54,566 nucleotides of DNA from a virus: positions 1-54,566 of IMG/VR virus record IMGVR_UViG_3300021368_000438, one strand, 5' to 3'. The notes beneath the pieces are model-generated. The model was not told where the DNA came from, searched no databases, and saw only the letters and a list, made by a program, of their open reading frames with translations. The position numbers and the translations under genes were made by a program. Shown piece by piece: positions 15,820 through 24,420 of this stretch. Each line of letters opens with the position of its first letter. Position 1 is the first letter of the stretch.

Positions 15820-18525
15820 TTATGCTGCCCCTGTGTTCTGCAAGAATGAAGAGAAGAGAGGATTTTCTTCTTCTTCCTCCTCGTCGTCAAAAGTATAAAA
15901 TCCAGCTTCCTCGTCTGGCTCAAATAAAGCATACTCATTGAAGCCTATGTCTGCACCTTCGGCAGCTAATCTTTGCTGAACCGCACGTTCGTCTGCCTCT
16001 ACCAATCCAAGACGCCGTGCAAGTTCTTTGCTTAGAGCCTTACGTTCGTCATCTGCTTGTGTCGCTTTGTACAGATCAATGTCTTCTGAAAGGGTATCGA
16101 TTAATCCTTGGTATTCTTCATAGTTAGAACGCCCGTAATCTGACGCTAACAAGTTTTCTAACATTTCACTCGCTTCAGTTTCGTACTGATCTCGTCTGTC
16201 ATACAGGTCGTCTAGCCGTTGGTTTACAGATTTTCTTGAAGTTGCCAGCTCAGACAACAGATCAGAAGCCCTGCCACCACTGTAGGCAGAAAGGTCTACA
16301 CCAGCAGCAGAAAGGTCGTCGAGCATTTGGTCGAAGGCTGCCTCATCATATAGCTCTGTGGTGTCTAGGTCTCTTACCGCCGCCCCTAAATCGCCAGATA
16401 TGGCGTCTAGCTCTGCGCCTCGCGCAGCAACAGCAGAGTCCAGTGCTGCTTGAGCGTCGATGTAGTCTTGGATAGCGGTTGCATCCATACCCTCTGCGCC
16501 AAAGTTATAAGGCAGTAATGATGTAAATTCGCTGATGTCTCTCTGACCGCTTGTAATCTGGTCTTGTATTGCATCAAGAGCTGCTTTGCTAAATCGATTA
16601 GCACTGCCTGCGCCACGCTCAACATTTGCAGCCATGCGAGCAAAGTCTTCTTCTGCCTGTGATATTCTGGCAAGTTCGTCTGCCCTGTCTTGGAACAGTT
16701 GGTCAACTTCGCCTTCAAGTATTCCTAAATCTTCAAGAGGAAATCTAAATGCGTCAGACGTACCGAGCAAACTGTCGAAGCGAGAAGCGTCTAGCTGGCT
16801 TGCATCTATGCGGCGACGTAGGTTTTCCATTTCTTCTAGGTCTGCAATGGTTAGTCCGTTGTCTAGTATCGCTCTTAGTTCGTCTTCTTGTGTCCCAAGC
16901 TGCGTTGCAAACTGGTTTATTCGAGCCTCTTCTTCTGCACGTTTTGTAAGAAGATCATTTAATGTTCCTTGCACACCGCTTACATCTGCGCTGATACTGC
17001 CAAGAGGACTACTAAATTGATTGGCTTCTCGCTGTAGTTTGTTAAGTTCTCTTTGCAAGTTTTCGATTTGTGACAGGTTACTAATATCAAGATCGCCAGC
17101 GGTTAAACCAAAATCATAAATTCTATTATCGATGTTGCGTTGTGCGTCTGAAATTCTTTGGTTTTCTGCTGCTTGTTGAGCTATGAGGTCGTTTATCATA
17201 GCTTCGGCGGCATTTAATTCTGCAAGCTGACCACTAAAATTAAACCCAAGGTCGCTGCTAAAACGACCAGCACCTTTTTGCGCTGCGTCTATTTGAGCTT
17301 TAATATTTGCCAAGTCACTACTTGAGATGCTGGCTGTATCGAGACCTAAAGCATCGATGGTATCGTATAAGTTATTTCCATACGTTCTTATTCGATTTTG
17401 CTCTGCGGTGTAAGCATCGCCTATTCCAGACAATGTTGGGGTAAGATCGCCAAGTAAATCCGTCACATCATCAAGCGCGCCTGTTTGACTTGCTAATGCA
17501 TCGTCAATCGTTCTAGTTGTTTGGTTTAAATCTTTAATAGTTTCGTAAGCATTTTTGGCTGCGTTATATCCTCTGTAATCATATGTGCCGTCTGCGTTTA
17601 CAAAGTCAGTTAATGCAAAACTTGCATCATCTAATGCATTATAAAGCTCGTTCGAAGTATTTGTTAGATTACTTACTGCTGTGTCTCGATCAGTTTTTAA
17701 CGTGTCTAAAGTGTCTACAAGACCGCCGTATGTATCAACTATATTGCCAAAGTCATTTGGATTATTTAGCGCAAAGAGAGCTTTTTCTTCATCTGTAAAG
17801 TCGAAGTCAGTAGATAAGTCGGGAGCTGCACTTAGTGATGTATTGCTTAACGCATCATAGGTACTACTGATGTCATCGTAGTAGGTTTCATAAATATTTT
17901 CATTAGCAGCCGTGGTTGGGTCATCGTACAAACTATAAATATCTGCACCGCCGATAGCGCTTGAAAAGTCATCTACGCCAGAAAGCGCATTAGAGAAAGT
18001 TTGATTAAAATCATCGACAGAGGTGTTGTACGTCTGCGCTTCTGCAATTAGACGGTCTAGCTCTGCCTTTTTGGCAGCGTCTTCTGCTGCTGCGTCAGCG
18101 CCTGCTGTGCTATTGCTTACAGAAGAAGGGCTGTCATCTCCACCACCATCATTGTCTGATGTTGTTGGTTTAGCGCTTCCTGGCCAAGTGCCTTCAGCAA
18201 TTTGTCTTTGTATATTTCGTTCAGTTCGCTCTGCGTATGTGTCTAATGTGTCTTGGCTGGCATTCGAATTAAAACCAAATCCAGTGCTCAAATCAGTTAT
18301 CGCATTTTGAAAATGATCTGAAAATGAGCTTGGGTTATTTACATAAGTACCGCTAAACGTATTACCAAATACTGAGTCATAAGCTGGGATACCTTCTTGC
18401 GTGATGCGGCCAGAGCCGCCCAGCATTTTTAGTATCTTAGCTTCTCGTGGCGTAATGTAGGATAGTTGATGCGGTTGCCTGTTAATCATCTTCCGCTTTG
18501 GAGCGGTTTTCATTGTTCCCATCAT
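15820..18525 (-). CDS. internal virion protein with tandem ~75-85-aa repeats (901 aa)
   Basis: A 901-aa protein. From about residue 380 to 760 at least four, perhaps five, repeat units follow each other. Each begins near RI with an Asp/Asn helix, passes a short LxxxDL segment, then has a helix ending in (R/N)FxSxLG, and closes with a helix ending RAEE or RADE. Examples of the shared core are ANQFSSPLG, ASRFDSLLG and AGRFSSDLG. Residues 100-370 are Asp/Ser/Thr-rich helices. The tail is very acidic (FDDEEEEEENP). It is 11 bases downstream of a tail fibre gene and directly upstream of the 609-aa coiled coil, so a virion role is likely. The repeat is not one I can name. Confidence 0.65.
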   Translation of the reverse strand: MMGTMKTAPKRKMINRQPHQLSYITPREAKILKMLGGSGRITQEGIPAYDSVFGNTFSGTYVNNPSSFSDHFQNAITDLSTGFGFNSNASQDTLDTYAERTERNIQRQIAEGTWPGSAKPTTSDNDGGGDDSPSSVSNSTAGADAAAEDAAKKAELDRLIAEAQTYNTSVDDFNQTFSNALSGVDDFSSAIGGADIYSLYDDPTTAANENIYETYYDDISSTYDALSNTSLSAAPDLSTDFDFTDEEKALFALNNPNDFGNIVDTYGGLVDTLDTLKTDRDTAVSNLTNTSNELYNALDDASFALTDFVNADGTYDYRGYNAAKNAYETIKDLNQTTRTIDDALASQTGALDDVTDLLGDLTPTLSGIGDAYTAEQNRIRTYGNNLYDTIDALGLDTASISSSDLANIKAQIDAAQKGAGRFSSDLGFNFSGQLAELNAAEAMINDLIAQQAAENQRISDAQRNIDNRIYDFGLTAGDLDISNLSQIENLQRELNKLQREANQFSSPLGSISADVSGVQGTLNDLLTKRAEEEARINQFATQLGTQEDELRAILDNGLTIADLEEMENLRRRIDASQLDASRFDSLLGTSDAFRFPLEDLGILEGEVDQLFQDRADELARISQAEEDFARMAANVERGAGSANRFSKAALDAIQDQITSGQRDISEFTSLLPYNFGAEGMDATAIQDYIDAQAALDSAVAARGAELDAISGDLGAAVRDLDTTELYDEAAFDQMLDDLSAAGVDLSAYSGGRASDLLSELATSRKSVNQRLDDLYDRRDQYETEASEMLENLLASDYGRSNYEEYQGLIDTLSEDIDLYKATQADDERKALSKELARRLGLVEADERAVQQRLAAEGADIGFNEYALFEPDEEAGFYTFDDEEEEEENPLFSSFLQNTGAA

Positions 18526-18534
18526 TGTACTCTC

Positions 18535-20112
18535 CTACGATCCGAGGATGTTATAACTAAATACAACCTCTAAATTTGCGCCCGAACTGTTGTTTGTAAC
18601 GATAAAGCCAATGTCACGAGCGACTGAGGTACAGTCGATTTCTAAATACTGAGCGTTGTTTAGAATGTTTGTCGTGCCAGAAGCTGATGCGTTGTAAGTA
18701 TTACTGTTGGCTATCGCTGTCGTTCCAGACATCGGTTGAATTGTACATGTTCCACCTGTGGTTGCCGCGTAAACGCCCGTGATTTGTATCTTTTGACCAA
18801 AGACTTTCTTTATCACAAAGTTTGCATTCGATGGGCTGGAAACTTTTAGATACATACAGTCTGATGAAAGAACAGTCGGTAGCTGTGTCGATGGTAGTTT
18901 GCCAGAGCTATCAAGAGTTGCGACACCGTTTGCCGCACCTTTCTGGGTTAGGGATATTTTTGTACTTAGATCAAGATCGCCGTATTCTAACGACGTCCCT
19001 GTAGAGTTAACTCGTACATACTGACTTGCGTTAGATGTTGTGAATGTTGGTAATGTGCTTTCTGTAGACGTTCGTATCCATTGAGTGCCGTCATAAAATT
19101 TAAGGACGTCTACCGCTGCTGACGTGTCGTGCCAAAGATCACCTGTTGATGGGCTGCTTGGAGACGACCCTGAGACAGTTAAATTTGCTTTGCCAGACAA
19201 GCCTGCTGCCAGACCAGACACTTTTGCCTGGGCAATAGCGTTGTCTGCAATGCCGATCTTAGCAAAGTTTATCAAACCAGTCGTTGCAGTAACATACTCA
19301 GATTCAAGCATAAGCCCCGTAACGGCTGTTGTCGCAGTGTTCTCAACCAATATGATAGTTATTAGGTTGCCAGACGGTACGGCTGAGTTAAAATTTACGC
19401 TGTTACTTGCAGGGTTTGTTGTGTAGTCAAATGAACCACCGTCGCGCTGAAGTATTCCGTTCTTGTAAACTTGTAAAACGCTTTCATCCGTATGAACAAA
19501 AGGAAAAGCAGCCTGACTTGAAGTGGTAAGGGTGTCAGTTCTGGTAAAACCAGTAATAGCGTTTGATCTTACTTTGTATATTGATACTGTTGTGTTCGCA
19601 TTCACATAAGGTGTGGTGTTAAATGTAACCGCGCCAACCCCACCTGTGCCTGCGGTTGGGCTAGAAACGTAATCGTTAGAACCGCCTGCTCTTTTGAGCA
19701 CACCGTCAACATAAACGACAAGCTCATCAGTAGACTCGTGAGCGTAATCAAATACAGTTTGACCAGAGGTTACAGTGTAGTCTGTCCGAGCATGGAAAAT
19801 AGGTGCGCCGATTGTACCAGCCGTTACGCCAGAAGCTCCGCGAATGTCTGCGTTTGAAGCTATTGTAATCCAGCCAGAGGTTGTGTCGCCGTATGTTCCA
19901 ACCCGATACTGCAACCCAGCATCGCTGTCTCTACGAAATTCTACTGGCCCAATCCAGTTTCCAGCCGTGTCAAAAATAGTGGCAAGTAATTCGCCAACTG
20001 TCTTTTCTCCCAACTCTGCGGAGTTTAAATAACGGACAACACTTTCAAATTCGGTGTTAATGTTTCCGCTACTACCATAGTTTTGGGGGTATTGTTGCCG
20101 TAACCTTGCCAT
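18535..20112 (-). CDS. short tail fibre / appendage protein (525 aa)
   Basis: A 525-aa Ser/Thr/Gly-rich beta protein. The first 100 residues (YLNSAELGEKTVGELLATIF) resemble the start of the 1237-aa fibre at 29536-33249, which suggests both use one docking site on the tail. Two related modules follow, each with VVYVDGVLKR or LQVYKNGILQR plus a GG(S)xxDY motif, typical of phage fibre repeats. The middle contains DLWHDTSAAVDVLKFYDGTQW, a common fibre motif. The C-terminal 110 residues form a distinct beta domain that could bind a receptor. It overlaps nothing; the next gene starts 10 bases on. Confidence 0.75.
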   Translation of the reverse strand: MARLRQQYPQNYGSSGNINTEFESVVRYLNSAELGEKTVGELLATIFDTAGNWIGPVEFRRDSDAGLQYRVGTYGDTTSGWITIASNADIRGASGVTAGTIGAPIFHARTDYTVTSGQTVFDYAHESTDELVVYVDGVLKRAGGSNDYVSSPTAGTGGVGAVTFNTTPYVNANTTVSIYKVRSNAITGFTRTDTLTTSSQAAFPFVHTDESVLQVYKNGILQRDGGSFDYTTNPASNSVNFNSAVPSGNLITIILVENTATTAVTGLMLESEYVTATTGLINFAKIGIADNAIAQAKVSGLAAGLSGKANLTVSGSSPSSPSTGDLWHDTSAAVDVLKFYDGTQWIRTSTESTLPTFTTSNASQYVRVNSTGTSLEYGDLDLSTKISLTQKGAANGVATLDSSGKLPSTQLPTVLSSDCMYLKVSSPSNANFVIKKVFGQKIQITGVYAATTGGTCTIQPMSGTTAIANSNTYNASASGTTNILNNAQYLEIDCTSVARDIGFIVTNNSSGANLEVVFSYNILGS

Positions 20113-20118
20113 CTTTTT

Positions 20119-21612
20119 TTATCCTTTCACCAGCACTGCGAAGCCGATAACCCTGAGAAGCCCTTCGCCGCTGTCAATTTTGAAGGTGTATTGAGCGGCC
20201 TTGTAACGATGACTCCATTTGCGTTCATACTGTTTACTTAATGCCACGCCGACGAAGTGATTGTCGTCCTTGGTATCATCGACTTCAAAGACCAAAGAGC
20301 CTAGTTGATTGCCGTTTAGGTCTTGGGCATCCATTGTGACCATACCCTTTCCAGCAGCTTGTAATATTATTGAGTGAGTTTCTTTGGTTCTGCTTAAACT
20401 TCCGTGCCAGAGGAGAGGCGTTGTAAAAGAAACTGTTGGGTTAAAACCATCAACGCTTTCTATTTTGTTTACGTTGTAAACGCCGCCGTTCGTGCCGAAT
20501 ACTAAGTCGCCAGCAAGGAAAGAACCGCATCGAGAATTAATAAAGCTGCCTGTACTAAATTTAGGGGCAGGGGCTTCTCCTTCTGGGTTGAGGGTAAGGG
20601 TAAGTCTTTTGCACGTATCTCCTTGCGGAAAGAAAATGTGATACTGCGCCTCATCCTGATCGAAGACTGCTGATATTTCCTGTGAGTTTGCAACACTGTT
20701 AAAGAGTTTTCGATACAAAAGGTCTACTTTGTCAGACAAGCTGAAGCTGTACACCAAGATACCGTTTTCTTCAGAACGTTTGATCGAGTGAATGCCAGAG
20801 CGAGAGCAAAAGATTAAATCTGTCCCAGCGTTTACAATTGTGTTGTGGCTGGCGCAGCCGATGTTGATAAATGTGTCGTCGTCTAACTGCCAGTTGTCTA
20901 TATTTGTATCGATCTTGTAAATGATTGCTCGGTCAGCGGTAAATAATACTAGCCTGTTCTGCTCGAAAGACCCTAAAGCTGTAATTTCGTCAGCAGTACC
21001 AAGAAGGTTTGCAATATCGATGCGGCCAGCGCGTAAAACATTTTGGCTATCTGTAGGCTCGTCGTCTGGAAATATGTCGTCGTTGTTTACTCGACTTAGA
21101 TGTACCGTTGTGCCAGAATTTGAAACGCCAGCAACTGCCATGCGGCTTTGTACTGAAGTTACAAAAGCTGGAAGTAGGGTGTTTAGAGCGTCGGATTGAT
21201 TACGTGCAAATGATGCGCCGTCATAAAAGTAAACAGGGCGACCTTTGCTTGCAAGCTGAACTCTATTGTTAAAGATGGTAGATGTAATAACAGACCCAAG
21301 AGGGTGTACTTCATCTAGGTAGTGATCTGCGTCTGATTTAAAATTCATTGACGCACCTGTTTCTTCTGCCCAGACAACGCCATTTGATTTGTAGTGGATT
21401 AGATGTGTAACTTTAGCTGCTGAGTTTCTTAAAGATACGGATGGGTCTCTAACAATCTGACCGCGCCAATCACAATAAGCGTTGTCGATTGAGACCAGAT
21501 GCTGTTCTTTCCCTGTATCTAAAGACGTAATATCCCGACTGCTGTCGAGACCTTGAAAGTTCTCATAAGAAAACGTTTCGGTTTTTACGCCAGATGAAGA
21601 ATAGGTGCTCAT
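20119..21612 (-). CDS. tail nozzle / stabilisation-type protein (beta-propeller-like)
   Basis: A 497-aa protein rich in repeated short beta motifs such as NNRVQLASKGRPVYFYDG, FEQNRLVLFTADRAIIYKI and DLIFCSRSGIHSIKR. These read like blades of a propeller, as in podovirus nozzle or P22 gp10-type proteins that close the tail. It starts inside the end of the adaptor-like gene (start at 21612, that gene ends at 21609; ATGA-type overlap), so the two are translationally coupled. Order capsid, adaptor, nozzle, fibre is the usual podovirus order. The assignment rests on this context and repeat style, not on a sequence signature. Confidence 0.65.
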   Translation of the reverse strand: MSTYSSSGVKTETFSYENFQGLDSSRDITSLDTGKEQHLVSIDNAYCDWRGQIVRDPSVSLRNSAAKVTHLIHYKSNGVVWAEETGASMNFKSDADHYLDEVHPLGSVITSTIFNNRVQLASKGRPVYFYDGASFARNQSDALNTLLPAFVTSVQSRMAVAGVSNSGTTVHLSRVNNDDIFPDDEPTDSQNVLRAGRIDIANLLGTADEITALGSFEQNRLVLFTADRAIIYKIDTNIDNWQLDDDTFINIGCASHNTIVNAGTDLIFCSRSGIHSIKRSEENGILVYSFSLSDKVDLLYRKLFNSVANSQEISAVFDQDEAQYHIFFPQGDTCKRLTLTLNPEGEAPAPKFSTGSFINSRCGSFLAGDLVFGTNGGVYNVNKIESVDGFNPTVSFTTPLLWHGSLSRTKETHSIILQAAGKGMVTMDAQDLNGNQLGSLVFEVDDTKDDNHFVGVALSKQYERKWSHRYKAAQYTFKIDSGEGLLRVIGFAVLVKG

Positions 21613-22223
21613 GTAGATGTTGTTCCATTAATGACAGACGTGTTTACGCCAGTAGAATTTGCTGGGTTTGTGCCGTCATCCACCACTCTCATCTGAATAG
21701 GTGTGTTGCCGTTAAGCGCTCTCCACAACTGTTGATTCAAAGTTCTAAAGTAGCTTGGCATATATATCTCAGCTTTGCTGCTGCCTTGCTGCAATGAATA
21801 ATGCGCCAATAAGCCAGCAACTATGATCTGATCGTCAACGTCTCGTGTCTCTTCGACTGAGCGATAGTACTCAATAATGTCGGGAGACGTGGAGACTGTA
21901 CCAGATGCACTGGTGTAAGTTGTTCTTGGCGCATAAGCATGTTGTCTGACATCGTCGATGACCATGTTAGCAAACTCAAGAAACATAAGAAGGACATCAC
22001 CATCTACCGTCGTGGCATTAAAGTCTCCGAAACGACGAAGCGCCTGCATTGATAAAGTACGCAACGGAGAGTTACCGTTTGTTATGTGGGGGTTCGTCTG
22101 ACTGTCTGGGCGTTGTGTTAATGTTTGGCTGCTTGTTGTGTGGGTTGCCCCAGACATCAACACGCCACCCATAGTGTGCGTTTCTCCCGTGTACAAACTG
22201 CCGTCTGGTAGATAGTAAGCCAT
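21609..22223 (-). CDS. head-tail adaptor / tail tube A-like protein
   Basis: A 204-aa soluble protein. It has a disordered Thr/Ser-rich first 60 residues, a helical centre (LRRFGDFNATTVDGDVLLMF, then IDDVRQHAY and DIIEYYRSVEETRDVDDQI) and a helix with PSYFRTLNQQLWRALNG. Helical adaptor proteins of this size bind the portal and recruit the nozzle in podoviruses. It is coupled by overlap to the nozzle-like gene and separated by only 3 bases from the 100-aa gene upstream. The function is inferred from size, helical pattern and position. Confidence 0.55.
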   Translation of the reverse strand: MAYYLPDGSLYTGETHTMGGVLMSGATHTTSSQTLTQRPDSQTNPHITNGNSPLRTLSMQALRRFGDFNATTVDGDVLLMFLEFANMVIDDVRQHAYAPRTTYTSASGTVSTSPDIIEYYRSVEETRDVDDQIIVAGLLAHYSLQQGSSKAEIYMPSYFRTLNQQLWRALNGNTPIQMRVVDDGTNPANSTGVNTSVINGTTST

Positions 22224-22226
22224 TGG

Positions 22227-22529
22227 TTATGCCTTCCGTACAATACGTGCGTTCATGCAAAAGTGATGTTGTTCAAATCTTTCGACGTCAGATGCTTCGA
22301 CCTTGTATTCAAGGCGACCGCTTGTGAAGTTTCTGATCGGATTAATGCCAGCGACGGGAAACATCGAAGGCTCTTTTTCTCTACTTTCAAACCAAACAAA
22401 GTCGTCTGACTTCTTTGCTGGCTCTTGTTCCCATGCTTCGTTTACGTCTGGTGTGCTAGGGTCGTCTGACTTAAATGCACCTGTCTTAGTTCTGGCGCGT
22501 TTTCTTGTGGGGGCTTTTTTCTCAGCCAT
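22227..22529 (-). CDS. small virion-region protein (100 aa)
   Basis: A 100-aa protein with a very basic start (KKAPTRKRARTKTG), an acidic middle (DPSTPDVNEAWEQEP) and a folded-looking C-terminal half (FESREKEPSMFPVAGINP, then GRLEYKVEASDVERFEQHHF). It is the first gene after the capsid terminator, with GGAGATAATCA before its ATG. Short proteins with this layout often follow the major capsid gene in marine phages, from memory. A head-completion or decoration role is possible; I cannot assign one. Confidence 0.65.
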   Translation of the reverse strand: MAEKKAPTRKRARTKTGAFKSDDPSTPDVNEAWEQEPAKKSDDFVWFESREKEPSMFPVAGINPIRNFTSGRLEYKVEASDVERFEQHHFCMNARIVRKA

Positions 22530-22549
22530 TGATTATCTCCAAAAGGTTA

Positions 22550-22570
22550 AAGGGGCGCAGTACGCCCCTT
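22550..22570 (-). terminator. terminator downstream of the major capsid gene
   Basis: Perfect 8-bp stem AAGGGGCG / CGCCCCTT with a 5-base loop, followed on the minus strand by TTTAACCTTTT. It lies between the capsid gene and the 100-aa gene. The U-tract is interrupted, so termination is probably partial, which would give capsid protein in excess over tail proteins. Confidence 0.7.
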
Positions 22571-22594
22571 CATTATCGTTTATTAGGACAAGAT

Positions 22595-22604
22595 AGTCGT
22601 CCTT
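22595..22604 (-). promoter_or_regulatory. AAGGACGACT element at the end of the capsid gene
   Basis: Minus-strand copy overlapping the TAA stop of the major capsid gene (TAAGGACGACTATC), about 65 bases before the ATG at 22529. The capsid terminator hairpin lies between it and that gene. A later CGATAAT on the minus strand would suit a -10 if this acts as a -35-like box. Confidence 0.45.
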
Positions 22605-23793
22605 ATGATCTGGAGTTCCAGCCTTTAACATATGCGTGAACTTTGTCTTGCAAGAGTTCTAAACCACACTCGGTTAGATACTCGTGCTTGACGCTGTCAG
22701 CATCAGGTGACTGACGATTTTCCAATAGTTGTGTGTCACGACCTTCTAGGTAGCGATATGACAAGTATGGGAAGTCTACGATCACCATTGCGTTCTTCAT
22801 ATGATCAAGCTGACGGAACTGCGGATGCAGATGAACCATTAAATCACCAGCGAACGTGGTGTATTTAATTAAGTTCACCCCGTAACTGCCTTCAACTGAA
22901 GTTGGCTGCCACCGATCTTTACCCATTTGCTGTAGCTGGTTAGCAACTGTTTCACCTACGAAAGCAATCTTTTGGTTGCTTCCATATTTAAACACAGTTG
23001 ACATTAACAGACTGTCAAAACCTTCTTCAGACATTTTACCAGCAGATGCGCCACCATAGGAAGCGTAATCAGTAGTGATGTCCACAACGTTAGTTAAGGA
23101 GTTGACAAGACCGCCAGTGTAGCGTGTAGGTGCGCTAGATGAGCCGTTTGCTTCATGCTTGTTCCCAAAAAACATTGCTCGCTCGATGTCGGACATATGT
23201 AATTTAAGAGCTTTAGTCATGCTCTCATCCATCTTGTCCCCAGTACGCAAGTAAGTTGAACTTAACGTATTTGAGACTTGGAAGGCTGTACGAAAAATTT
23301 GTGTGTAGTTCGATACAACGCTTGCGTCGAATGAGATTGCTGTTGGTGATGATGCACCTTCAGCCGCTGCATAACCAGACACAAAAAGCTTTGCGTTGTC
23401 GGCAATCTGGTGAGTCGTGCCGCCAATATTACGAGTTACAGTCAGCGTTGTTGCTGTTGTATCCGCAGTTGCCTGCATGACTTCGCCAGTTGTCTGGTTG
23501 ATGATAATAGAACCACTGATTGCAAACTTGTTGTCGTCGCCTGCATCGATAGTGATTGATGTGGTTGATGTAGAGGCTACTGCTCCGTTAACCGTTAAAA
23601 CACGGTCAGGAAGTTCGTCTCTAAAGTTTTTGTACTCTGGATCGTCTGTACTCTCAGACGAACCCATAGACAACAATGCGTTAAGAGGCGCATTGCCGTT
23701 TGGTTCTAACAGGGTGAAAAGCTCCCTGTAGTTCTTTGGACGGAAATCAGATGAGAACTCGCCTGATCCGCGCATACCTTGAATTGCAGCCAT
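22603..23793 (-). CDS. major capsid protein (SU10/DUF5309-like)
   Basis: A 396-aa shell protein. The N-terminus has FRPKNYRELFTLLEPNGNAP. A Thr/Ser-rich beta insertion spans about 68-140 (VNGAVASTSTTSITIDAG), and the core contains NTLSSTYLRTGDKMDES, KALKLHMSDIERAMFFG and near the end HEYLTECGLELLQDKVHAYV. This combination matches the DUF5309/SU10 type of HK97-fold capsid proteins as I recall them. The scaffold gene is upstream and a terminator follows, so it is the highly expressed capsid unit. The start has AAAGGAG before ATCATGGCTG. Confidence is high for the role, moderate for the exact family. Confidence 0.87.
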   Translation of the reverse strand: MAAIQGMRGSGEFSSDFRPKNYRELFTLLEPNGNAPLNALLSMGSSESTDDPEYKNFRDELPDRVLTVNGAVASTSTTSITIDAGDDNKFAISGSIIINQTTGEVMQATADTTATTLTVTRNIGGTTHQIADNAKLFVSGYAAAEGASSPTAISFDASVVSNYTQIFRTAFQVSNTLSSTYLRTGDKMDESMTKALKLHMSDIERAMFFGNKHEANGSSSAPTRYTGGLVNSLTNVVDITTDYASYGGASAGKMSEEGFDSLLMSTVFKYGSNQKIAFVGETVANQLQQMGKDRWQPTSVEGSYGVNLIKYTTFAGDLMVHLHPQFRQLDHMKNAMVIVDFPYLSYRYLEGRDTQLLENRQSPDADSVKHEYLTECGLELLQDKVHAYVKGWNSRS

Positions 23794-23934
23794 GATAAAA
23801 ACTCCTTTGGCTTGGTGTTGCGATAAATTTTCTCAGGTGAGCGTTACGGAAATACCATCGTGTTGCTCGATAAGTCGATCTGGCCGTAGCGAGAACGTGT
23901 GACTCAAAGGCAGAATAGTAACGAGATGACTACA

Positions 23935-23944
23935 AGTCGTCCTT
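23935..23944 (-). promoter_or_regulatory. AAGGACGACT element upstream of the major capsid gene
   Basis: Minus-strand copy (AAAAGGACGACTTG) just after the stop of the 66-aa gene and about 140 bases before the capsid ATG. The 156-base gap 23794-23949 contains no other gene. TACTAT lies 15 bases downstream of GGACGAC and could act as a -10. Confidence 0.45.
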
Positions 23945-23949
23945 TTAGA

Positions 23950-24150
23950 TTATTTTTTCTTCCAACTTATACGTTTACTGCTCGTTTTTTTACGGGCGTT
24001 GCTATTGCACTGCGCTTTAGTTGGGCGACAGGCTGGGTAAGACTTACGTTTTTCGCCCTTCTTACGACCGCATGGCTTGCCTGTCTTACAGTCAATCCAT
24101 CCTTTGCCTTTGTTTCGGCCAAACCATTTCTTTAGACTGTCGCTTGCCAT
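23950..24150 (-). CDS. small basic Cys-containing protein (DUF5872-like)
   Basis: A 66-aa strongly basic protein: KKWFGRNKGKGWIDCKTGKP, then CGRKKGEKRKSYPACRPTKA, then a Lys-rich tail. The GWxDCKTGKPCGR / YPACRPT pattern is one I recall from many marine phages (DUF5872-like). The three Cys could bind a metal. It is the last of a run of tiny basic genes between scaffold and capsid, overlapping the stop of its neighbour (TAATGG). DNA or RNA binding, or packaging with the genome, are possible from charge alone. Confidence 0.75.
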   Translation of the reverse strand: MASDSLKKWFGRNKGKGWIDCKTGKPCGRKKGEKRKSYPACRPTKAQCNSNARKKTSSKRISWKKK

Positions 24151-24314
24151 TACTTTTTCTTTTTAGATTTATTGCCCCAGTTCTTTGCGCCAACCTTGCG
24201 GCACTTAACTAGAGCGCCAGATGCGTATGCTGACGGCCAGACTTTGTACCTTGCCTTTACTTTACTGTAGCAAGCATCTTTTTTAGCTGTTTTCTTTTTC
24301 TTTTTTGCAGCCAT
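24150..24314 (-). CDS. tiny basic protein, 54 aa
   Basis: A 54-aa Lys-rich protein: KKKKKTAKKDACYSKVKARY, then KVWPSAYASGALVKCRKVGA, then a Lys tail. The motif CYxKVKxRYKVWPSAYASGxLVKCR is recognisable from other marine phage and virus proteins. Its ATG overlaps the previous TAA and its own stop overlaps the next ATG, so it is part of a coupled chain. The two Cys and charge parallel its neighbours. The function is unknown. Confidence 0.75.
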   Translation of the reverse strand: MAAKKKKKTAKKDACYSKVKARYKVWPSAYASGALVKCRKVGAKNWGNKSKKKK

Positions 24315-24400
24315 TACTTCATTGCACAAGGACAGGTCGGGTGTTTCATGTTACCCGACCGTGTCTTCTTGGCGACCTTTCGTGTCATGGGGGACTTCAT
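24314..24400 (-). CDS. possible 28-aa basic peptide
   Basis: A 28-aa reading frame (MKSPMTRKVAKKTRSGNMKH, then PTCPCAMK) filling the gap between the 181-aa and 54-aa genes. Its stop overlaps the next start (TAATG). The Lys-rich start and CPC end match the style of neighbouring mini-genes. No good Shine-Dalgarno precedes it (only an A-rich tract). A perfect 8-bp hairpin (24335-24360) lies within the frame, so this stretch could instead act as RNA structure. Confidence 0.45.
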   Translation of the reverse strand: MKSPMTRKVAKKTRSGNMKHPTCPCAMK

Positions 24401-24420
24401 TTTATTTTTTCTTTTTCTTT

